Notes under the pieces: generated by a model
Databases searched by the model: none
Told to the model about the DNA's origin: nothing
What the model saw: only the letters and a program-made list of their open reading frames with translations
DNA from: Pseudomonadota bacterium
GTDB taxonomy: Bacteria > Pseudomonadota > Gammaproteobacteria > Competibacterales > Competibacteraceae
DNA: 11,834 nt
NCBI GenBank assembly: GCA_018262135.1
Contig: JAGTSD010000020.1
Span: 1 to 11,834, forward strand
Direction: 5' to 3'
Position numbers and translations under genes: made by a program
Shown here: in pieces, positions 6,862-11,834 of the stretch
Numbering within the stretch: the first letter of the stretch is position 1
How the letters are laid out: each line of letters opens with the position of its first letter

Positions 6862-8120
6862 AGCGGTTCTCCTATGAATCGCTCGATTTCGGCCAGGCGG
6901 AGGTATTGCTCGAGCAGGGCTTTCAACTGGCCAAAGCGCGCCCGCCGCATTTGCCGCTGTGCATCCAGCAGGGTGGTGAAGTCCACACGACCGGTTTGAT
7001 AGCTGGCGAGCGCCGCCTGGAAGGTCAATTCCGCCTGAGGCAGCAGACTGGTGCGGATCAGCGTTTCCTGTTGCCGGGCGGCGTCCAGCCCCGCCAGTTG
7101 TTCCTGTAAGTCGCCCTGCAGTTGATTGGCGATGGCGTCCTGCCGGATTTGCGCGGCGCTCAACATTTCGGCGGCCTCCCGCTCTTGGGAGCGACGGCTG
7201 GTCTGTTGCAGCGGAATGTTGACCGACAGCATGATTTCCCAGTCCGCCAGCCGGTTGCCGACCTGGATCGGGGAAACGCTGACGGTCAGATCCGGATAGC
7301 GGTTGGCCTTCACCAGACGCTGGTTCTGTTGGGCGGCGGTGATCGCGGACGCTTGCGCGAGCAACTCCGGGTTGGCGCCGAGCATCCGGCTTTCCAAGTC
7401 CGCCAGCGCCGCCGGTGGGGGCAAGGACGGTAACGCCTTCGGCTCGGCCAGCGGCGCGTTCGCCGGCCGGCCTAACAACGCATTGAGTTTGGCGCGAGCC
7501 TGTTGTTGCTCGGTCGCCACCGCGATCAGATCGGCTTTGAGCGTGGTTTGTTCGATCTGCGCCTTTAAGGCATCCTGCTGGGGCGTGAGGCCGTTGGCGT
7601 GGCGGATTTGGGCCACCCGCTCGACTTCCCGCAGAAACATCCATTCCTCTTTCAGCAGAATCTCGTTCTGCTGCGCCTGATAACGCTGAATAAACGCCGT
7701 GGCGAGCTTGGCCCGCAGCGCGGCGGACAGGGTCGACCGCTGGCGGCGCGCTTTCTCCGCCTCCGCCTCCGCGGCCTGCTGCTTGGACTCCAGCTTCCCG
7801 CCCAGTGGCAAGGTTTGCGCCACGGTGTATTTCACCGAACCGACTTGCGCTGGAGCGAGGGTAAAGCCGCTGTCGTTGGGAATGTCCCGCCATTCGACGC
7901 TGAACATCGGATCGGGCAGCGCGCCCGCCGGTTGAATGCGCGCTTCGGCGGCGTCGGCTTCATGTTGCATCGCCGCAAGTTCAGGATTGTGTTGCTCCGC
8001 CCAAGCCAATAATTCGGGCAGAGTGGCCCCCGGCAAATCGGCGGCGGGTTTCGCCGCCGGAACGCCCAACGGCAGGACCAGGAGCGCCAGCGCGCACCCG
8101 GTTTTCCGCAAACTGTGCAT
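6858..8120 (-). CDS. cusC: CusC-type outer-membrane efflux channel (TolC family)
   Basis: This is the outer-membrane exit duct for the CusBA pump: 420 residues, slightly shorter than E. coli CusC. It has a Sec signal peptide (basic MHSLRK, hydrophobic core, likely cleavage after about residue 23 near VPAAK). Two repeated outer-membrane-factor halves follow, rich in Ala/Gln coiled-coil helices, with LPELLAWAEQHNPEL at the first helix, GLTPQQDALKAQIEQ in the first half and YQTGRVDFTTLLDAQRQ in the second. The only Cys is within the signal core and there is no lipobox, so unlike E. coli CusC it is probably not lipidated. An AGGGGGGG run 6 bases upstream supports the ATG. The stop overlaps cusB by GTGA. 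Confidence 0.93.
   Translation of the reverse strand: MHSLRKTGCALALLVLPLGVPAAKPAADLPGATLPELLAWAEQHNPELAAMQHEADAAEARIQPAGALPDPMFSVEWRDIPNDSGFTLAPAQVGSVKYTVAQTLPLGGKLESKQQAAEAEAEKARRQRSTLSAALRAKLATAFIQRYQAQQNEILLKEEWMFLREVERVAQIRHANGLTPQQDALKAQIEQTTLKADLIAVATEQQQARAKLNALLGRPANAPLAEPKALPSLPPPAALADLESRMLGANPELLAQASAITAAQQNQRLVKANRYPDLTVSVSPIQVGNRLADWEIMLSVNIPLQQTSRRSQEREAAEMLSAAQIRQDAIANQLQGDLQEQLAGLDAARQQETLIRTSLLPQAELTFQAALASYQTGRVDFTTLLDAQRQMRRARFGQLKALLEQYLRLAEIERFIGEPL
6869..6873 (-). promoter_or_regulatory. Ribosome-binding site that fixes the GTG start of cusB
   Basis: AGGAG on the minus strand lies seven bases before GTG at 6861-6859, inside the last codons of cusC. It decides the start in a frame that is otherwise open for about 340 more codons upstream. 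Confidence 0.75.
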
Positions 8121-8180
8121 GAATATCCCCCCCTGGGTTTTTCAGCATTCGCCTGACGCGGCGAGACGGGCGATGATGGC

Positions 8181-8654
8181 TTATCGATAGGACTGAAAAA
8201 TCCGGGACGTACTGTCTCGCGCCAACAGCAACACGTCGTAGGCATCACGACGATGAGCATATTCAGGGCCGTCCATGCCGGGCGATCCGATCGGCATCGC
8301 GGGTACGGCCAGACCGATGGCGTTGGGCCGCTCCTCCAGCAGGCGCAGGATCTCGCGGACGGGAACATGACCTTCCAGCGCATAACCGTCCACTACCGCG
8401 GTATGGCAGGAGCCGTACTCGAGGGGGATGCCCAGGCGCTTGCGAACCTCGGCGTTGCCCGTGTCGTGCACGCGCGCCTCGAAGCCGTTGTTCTCCAGAT
8501 GCGCCATCCAGTCCTTGCAGCAACCGCACGTCGGGCTTTTCCACACCTCGACCACCGGACGGCTGGGCGCGGCCCACGCACGGGGCAGAGCCAGTAGCAA
8601 CGAGCCAGCCAGCAGTTGGCGGCGCTTCAGATCGATGCTTGTTGGGGTTGGCAT
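8181..8654 (-). CDS. DUF411 (CopG-like) periplasmic copper-binding protein
   Basis: A 157-residue protein of the DUF411 family, to which Vibrio cholerae CopG belongs, a thioredoxin-fold periplasmic protein that binds copper and is linked to its redox handling. The signal region has a twin-arginine-like start (KRRQLLAG, residues 10-17), then a hydrophobic core ending AWA. Metal and redox residues are all present: PTCGCC (Cys43, Cys45, Cys46), GSCHTA (Cys83, His84), EGHVP (His96) and the methionine segment PAMPIGSPGMDGP (Met120, Met127). An ATG two codons upstream at 8660 is possible, but the GAGG lies only 2 bases from it and 8 from the chosen one. It starts the cus run, 60 bp before cusC, where it may act in place of the missing CusF. 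Confidence 0.9.
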   Translation of the reverse strand: MPTPTSIDLKRRQLLAGSLLLALPRAWAAPSRPVVEVWKSPTCGCCKDWMAHLENNGFEARVHDTGNAEVRKRLGIPLEYGSCHTAVVDGYALEGHVPVREILRLLEERPNAIGLAVPAMPIGSPGMDGPEYAHRRDAYDVLLLARDSTSRIFQSYR

Positions 8655-8662
8655 GGTCATTA

Positions 8663-8666
8663 CCTC
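8663..8666 (-). promoter_or_regulatory. Ribosome-binding site of the DUF411 gene
   Basis: GAGG on the minus strand, 8 bases before the ATG at 8654 but only 2 bases before the ATG at 8660, so the inner start is favoured. Confidence 0.6.
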
Positions 8667-8693
8667 GTGTGGTGGGTTTTACCAGGAGTAGAA

Positions 8694-8723
8694 GTTACAG
8701 TTAGCGACGATTCGTGCGATCAA
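8694..8723 (-). promoter_or_regulatory. Candidate sigma-70 promoter for the DUF411-cusCBA run
   Basis: On the minus strand TTGATC (8723-8718) and TGTAAC (8699-8694) are 18 bases apart, each 4 of 6 to consensus, about 40 bases upstream of the start codon. No clear CueR or CusR box was seen. The 97-bp gap behind copA is the only obvious place for an internal promoter, but the match is weak. Confidence 0.25.
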
Positions 8724-8740
8724 CAGCCATCGGGTGGCTG
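8724..8740. repeat. Short hairpin between copA and the DUF411 gene
   Basis: CAGCCA, a 5-base loop and TGGCTG form a perfect 6-bp stem 15 bases past the copA stop. There is no T-tract on either side, so an intrinsic terminator is unlikely; it may trim or protect the 3' end of the copA message, or have no role. Confidence 0.4.
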
Positions 8741-8755
8741 ATCTATTTCGGATGA

Positions 8756-11131
8756 TCACAACTGGACGCGGTTAAGCCGCAATGCGTTGGTGACCACGGA
8801 CACCGAGCTCAGCGCCATGGCGGCGCCGGCGAAGATCGGCGACAGCAGCAGGCCGAACGCCGGGTAGAGCACCCCGGCGGCCACCGGGATGCCGAGCGCG
8901 TTGTAGCCAAAGGCGAACGCGAGGTTCTGGCGGATGTTGCGCATCGTGGCGCGCGACAGGACGGCGGCGCGCGCGATGCCGCGCAAATCGCCCTTGACCA
9001 GCGTCACGCCGGCACTCTCCATCGCCACATCGGTGCCGGTGCCCATGGCGATGCCGACATCGGCCTGGGCCAGCGCCGGCGCGTCGTTGATGCCGTCACC
9101 GGCCATCGCGACCTTGCGCCCTTCCGCCTGCCAGCGCTTGACGTGACCCGCCTTGTCCTCGGGCAGCACTTCGGCAATGGCTTCGTCGATGCCGAGTTGC
9201 CGAGCCACGGCGTCGGCCGTGCTGCGCGAATCGCCGGTGAGCATCACCAGGCGGACGCCTGAATCCTTTAATGTGGCGATCGCTTCCCGCGTGCTGTCCT
9301 TGATCGGATCGGCGACCGCGGCGAGTCCGGCGGCCACGCCCTTCACCGCGAAGAACACGACCGTTTTCGCTTCCAGACGCCAGACTTCCGCGCGCGCTTC
9401 CCAAGGCTGGGTATCGATGCCGTGCTGGGCGAGGAAATGGCGGCTGCCAACGAGCACGCGCTGGCCCGCGCTATCGGCTTGCACGCCGAGACCGCTAACG
9501 GCCTCGAAGGCGTCGGCCGACCCCGGCGTCAGGCCGCGCGCCTTGGCCCCCGCCACGATGGCCAGCCCGATCGGATGCTCGGAAAGCTGTTCCACGCCAG
9601 CGACGAGCGCCAGCGCTTCAGGTTCTGGAAGGCCCTCGGCGACAAAATCGGTCAACGCCGGATGCCCGAGGGTCAGCGTGCCGGTCTTGTCCACCACCAC
9701 GGTGTCGATGTCGCGCATGCGCTCGATGGCCTCGGCATTGCGGAACAGAAGGCCGGCGCGCGCGCCTTGCCCCATGGCGACAGTCATGGAGATGGGCGTT
9801 GCGAGGCCGACGGCACAGGGGCAGGCGATGATCAACACGGCCACGGCGTTGAGAAAGGCGTAGGCGAATTTCGGTTCGGGGCCGAGAAACCCCCACACGA
9901 GCGCCGTCACGAGAGCGATGCCCACCACGACCTGGACAAAGGACGCCGCGATGACATCGGCGAGTTTCTGGATCGGTGCGCGCGTGCGCTGGGCCTCTCC
10001 CACCAGATGAACGATCCGCGCCAGCAGCGTGTCGGCGCCCACCCGTTCGGCACGGATCACCAACGAACCATGGCCATTGACGGTGGCGCCGGTGACTTTG
10101 TCGCCCGCCGCCTTGGCCACCGGCATGGGCTCGCCGGTGATCATCGATTCATCCACCCGGCTCGCGCCTTCGAGCACCGTACCGTCCACCGGCACTTTCT
10201 CGCCCGGCTTCACCCGCAGCCGGTGACCCACCGCGATACTTTCGAGCGGAACCTGTTCCTCACTACCGTCGTCGCCCAGGCGCCAAGCCTGATTGGGCGC
10301 GAGTTGCAGCAATTTTTGGATGGCCTGGCCGGTCTGACCCATCGCGCGCAACTGAAGGAAGTCGCCAAGGTTCACCAGGGTCACGATCACGGCCGCCGCC
10401 TCGAAATAAGTCCCAACCGCGCCGTCGTGCGCGCGGAACTCCAGCGGGAACAGGCCTGGAAAAAACACGGCGGCGAGGCTGAACAGGTAGGCGAGTCCCA
10501 CCCCCAGCCCGATCAGCGTGTACATGTTGAGCGCGCGATGCACCAGCGAAAACCAGAACTTGCGCAGGATCGGCCCGCCGGCCCACAGTACGACCGGGGT
10601 GCCCAGCACAAACTCGATCCACCCGCGTTCCTGTGGCAACAGGCCGAACAGTTCCGGGAGGCCGATCATGGGCGACATCGCGAGCACCACCAACGGCAGG
10701 GAGAGCGCGGCGCCGACCCACAGCCGCCACGTCAGCGCGCGCCACTCGGAATCGTCGGCCGCGCCGCCGCCCGTGCCCGCCATCGGCACCAGGGCCATCC
10801 CGCAGATCGGGCAATCGCCCGGCGCCTCGCGCACGATCTCCGGATGCATCGGGCAGGTATAGCGAGTTCCAGGAAGCGCCGCACCCGCCGCGCCCGCCGC
10901 GCCACCGTCCTGACCCGGAGACTCGCGCGGGGTTTGGGCGTCGTGATGCGCGGGTCCAGGGTGCGCCGTGTCACCTGCGGGAGGCGATGCGGCCACGTGC
11001 GCGGACGGGTGGGCCTCGAATTTCTGCTGGCAAGCGGTGGAGCAGAAATAATAATGGTTTCCCTCGAACACGCGGCTGCCTGCCGCGGTTCGCTCGTCAA
11101 CCTGCATGCCACAGACTGGATCCGTTGCCAT
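8756..11131 (-). CDS. copA: Cu(+)-exporting P1B-type ATPase with YHS and HMBD domains
   Basis: It pumps Cu+ from cytosol to periplasm using ATP; 791 residues. In order: a YHS domain (DPVCGM with Cys7, Cys30, Cys34), a His/Ala/Pro linker, a heavy-metal-binding domain (YTCPMHPE and CPICGM; Cys93, His96, Cys107, Cys110), then the ATPase core. Core motifs are TGE 332-334, CPC 437-439 in the membrane, DKTG with phosphorylated Asp481, the HP motif at His519, and GDGIND 678-683. TM7 Tyr743-Asn744 and TM8 Met772 with Ser775-Ser776 are the Cu+-specific (P1B-1) signature. The usual N-terminal HMA (CxxC) domains are absent. An ATG six codons upstream (11149) is rejected because its following bases form the Shine-Dalgarno. 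It lies 37 bp after the membrane-protein gene, probably in one transcript. Confidence 0.94.
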   Translation of the reverse strand: MATDPVCGMQVDERTAAGSRVFEGNHYYFCSTACQQKFEAHPSAHVAASPPAGDTAHPGPAHHDAQTPRESPGQDGGAAGAAGAALPGTRYTCPMHPEIVREAPGDCPICGMALVPMAGTGGGAADDSEWRALTWRLWVGAALSLPLVVLAMSPMIGLPELFGLLPQERGWIEFVLGTPVVLWAGGPILRKFWFSLVHRALNMYTLIGLGVGLAYLFSLAAVFFPGLFPLEFRAHDGAVGTYFEAAAVIVTLVNLGDFLQLRAMGQTGQAIQKLLQLAPNQAWRLGDDGSEEQVPLESIAVGHRLRVKPGEKVPVDGTVLEGASRVDESMITGEPMPVAKAAGDKVTGATVNGHGSLVIRAERVGADTLLARIVHLVGEAQRTRAPIQKLADVIAASFVQVVVGIALVTALVWGFLGPEPKFAYAFLNAVAVLIIACPCAVGLATPISMTVAMGQGARAGLLFRNAEAIERMRDIDTVVVDKTGTLTLGHPALTDFVAEGLPEPEALALVAGVEQLSEHPIGLAIVAGAKARGLTPGSADAFEAVSGLGVQADSAGQRVLVGSRHFLAQHGIDTQPWEARAEVWRLEAKTVVFFAVKGVAAGLAAVADPIKDSTREAIATLKDSGVRLVMLTGDSRSTADAVARQLGIDEAIAEVLPEDKAGHVKRWQAEGRKVAMAGDGINDAPALAQADVGIAMGTGTDVAMESAGVTLVKGDLRGIARAAVLSRATMRNIRQNLAFAFGYNALGIPVAAGVLYPAFGLLLSPIFAGAAMALSSVSVVTNALRLNRVQL

Positions 11132-11135
11132 CACC

Positions 11136-11142
11136 TCACCTC
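11136..11142 (-). promoter_or_regulatory. Ribosome-binding site that fixes the copA start
   Basis: GAGG at 11142-11139 in GAGGTGAGGTG on the minus strand sits seven bases before ATG at 11131. The same bases would be codons 3-5 if translation began at 11149. Confidence 0.7.
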
Positions 11143-11168
11143 GATTCATTTAGATTGATGGATTGACC

Positions 11169-11651
11169 TCATGGGTCTGGCTCGCACGCCCCAGACTTTC
11201 CGAACAGCACCGGCCCCAGCGTTCGGTAGGCGACCACTAATACCGGCGGCAAGATCAGCCACTGCAATAGCGGCGAAAGACCCATCCCGAAAATCATCGG
11301 CATGCTCGCCGTATAGCTCCAGTTGCCGGCGCGATAGACGTTGTGCCACTCGCTCCATGCGGTAAAAGCCACGGCGCCGATCACGACAATGACGCCGCCG
11401 GTCCACGGACGCGACGCCGGCCAGTCCGCGCGCCGGAGCACCCTGCCGGCCAGCGCGAACATCGCGAGTGCAATCACAACGTCGCCCAGGGAGCAATGAA
11501 ACAGTGCCCAGGCGACACTCATTCCATCCGCCGCCGCCCAGATCGTATAGAGCCTGACCTGCGCGATTTCCCACGTCAGATTCAAAATGAAGGCGAGCGC
11601 CGACCAGAGACCCGCGCGCGCGATGATGCGGAGCATCGCCGGGTTATGCAT
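11169..11651 (-). CDS. Unrecognised four-helix integral membrane protein in a copper operon
   Basis: A 160-residue protein with four predicted membrane helices at about 13-30, 46-70, 82-102 and 117-144. I do not recognise the family. Polar residues sit in or beside the helices: NLTWEIAQ (Glu28) in helix 1, FHCSLGD (His52, Cys53, Asp56) in helix 2, and SEWHN at the end of helix 3. These are possible metal, quinone or haem ligands. The C-terminus GACEPDP holds a second Cys. The ATG overlaps the stop of the upstream gene by 8 bases (ATGCATAA), implying coupled translation, and copA begins 37 bp downstream. An inner start at 11636 lacks a ribosome-binding site. By context it may assist copper export, but no function is shown. 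Confidence 0.8.
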   Translation of the reverse strand: MHNPAMLRIIARAGLWSALAFILNLTWEIAQVRLYTIWAAADGMSVAWALFHCSLGDVVIALAMFALAGRVLRRADWPASRPWTGGVIVVIGAVAFTAWSEWHNVYRAGNWSYTASMPMIFGMGLSPLLQWLILPPVLVVAYRTLGPVLFGKSGACEPDP

Positions 11652-11834
11652 GGACCTTCACACCCAACCTGGGAAAGAACGCGGGCGTGTTCGCCTCGTA
11701 GCGGGTGTAAGGCGTGACCAGAGTCGGCCACTGAAATAAAAACCCCGTCATGATCAAAATGAAGCCGATGTATTGGGGATGTCGCACACGTGCGTAAGGC
11801 CCGGTAATTGCCAGCCGGTGACGGCGCTGTGCCG
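11644..11834 (-). CDS. Isoprenylcysteine-methyltransferase-like membrane protein, 3' part, apparently shortened
   Basis: The 5' end lies beyond the window; 63 codons are visible, ending in TAA at 11646-11644. It carries the family signature TGPYARVRHPQYIGF, the start of the S-adenosylmethionine pocket in ICMT/PEMT-type membrane methyltransferases, followed by a hydrophobic helix (ILIMTGFLFQWPTL). Family members then have another helix, a conserved EE pair and an FGxxY stretch before the C-terminal Y-x-x-TPAFxPR block. Here WPTLVT runs straight into YTRYEANTPAFFPRLG, as if about 25-35 residues including EE were lost in frame. It may be inactive, or a variant. Such genes recur near metal-resistance operons; the substrate is unknown. 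Confidence 0.7.
   Translation of the reverse strand, partial: AQRRHRLAITGPYARVRHPQYIGFILIMTGFLFQWPTLVTPYTRYEANTPAFFPRLGVKVHA

Noticed and set aside
6862..7893. Upstream extension of the cusB frame through cusC (an 829-codon reading frame in total)
   Set aside because: The extra 344 codons lie in a second frame of cusC, have no adaptor similarity, and a good ribosome-binding site marks GTG at 6861.
8724..8740. Intrinsic terminator after copA
   Set aside because: The stem is real but there is no T-tract on either strand, so it is listed only as a hairpin.
9422..11158. Long open frame of 578 codons on the plus strand opposite copA
   Set aside because: Antisense shadow of a GC-rich coding region; low-complexity His/Arg/Gly composition, no recognisable domain, and copA carries every catalytic motif.
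1..11834. CRISPR array, tRNA, rRNA or intact insertion sequence
   Set aside because: No regularly spaced repeats, no cloverleaf or rRNA signature and no transposase were seen on either strand; the only long direct repeat is the coding duplication in cusB.

Overview
The window is GC-rich proteobacterial DNA, most like a gammaproteobacterium on the gene families seen; the species cannot be fixed from sequence alone. Most of it is one leftward (minus-strand) copper/silver export locus. A small piece of mobile or plasmid-type DNA lies on the plus strand at the left edge.

Left edge (1-944, plus strand): the 3' end of an antitoxin gene overlaps by ATGA a complete Doc-family (Fic-fold) toxin gene. 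Behind them is a decayed tyrosine-recombinase fragment that keeps the HxxR box but has lost the first catalytic arginine and the nucleophilic tyrosine. This looks like the scar of an old integration event.

Centre left (995-2222, minus strand): a DMT/EamA-type transporter with a 65-residue C-terminal tail containing 23 histidines. It is separated from the efflux operon by about 175 bp that hold two inverted repeats and a short direct repeat. It may therefore have its own promoter and control.

Centre (2223-8654, minus strand): transcription runs from a DUF411 (CopG-like) periplasmic copper protein into cusC (outer-membrane channel), cusB (periplasmic adaptor) and cusA (inner-membrane RND pump). 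cusC/cusB overlap (GTGA) and cusB/cusA are 1 bp apart. CusA keeps the three methionines and the transmembrane motif expected for monovalent Cu/Ag. CusB carries a perfectly duplicated metal-binding domain.

Right (8756-11834, minus strand): a Cu+-exporting P1B-type ATPase (CopA-like, with YHS and HMBD N-terminal domains instead of HMA domains). It is preceded by an unrecognised four-helix membrane protein and by the 3' part of an isoprenylcysteine-methyltransferase-like membrane protein. The last two reading frames overlap by 8 bases.

Working model (inference): CopA moves cytosolic Cu+ to the periplasm; the DUF411 protein handles or reduces it there; CusCBA drives it out of the cell. The His-tailed DMT protein and the four-helix protein are the least explained parts and the best candidates for something new. 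No metal regulator (CusRS, CueR or similar) and no cusF is visible in the window.
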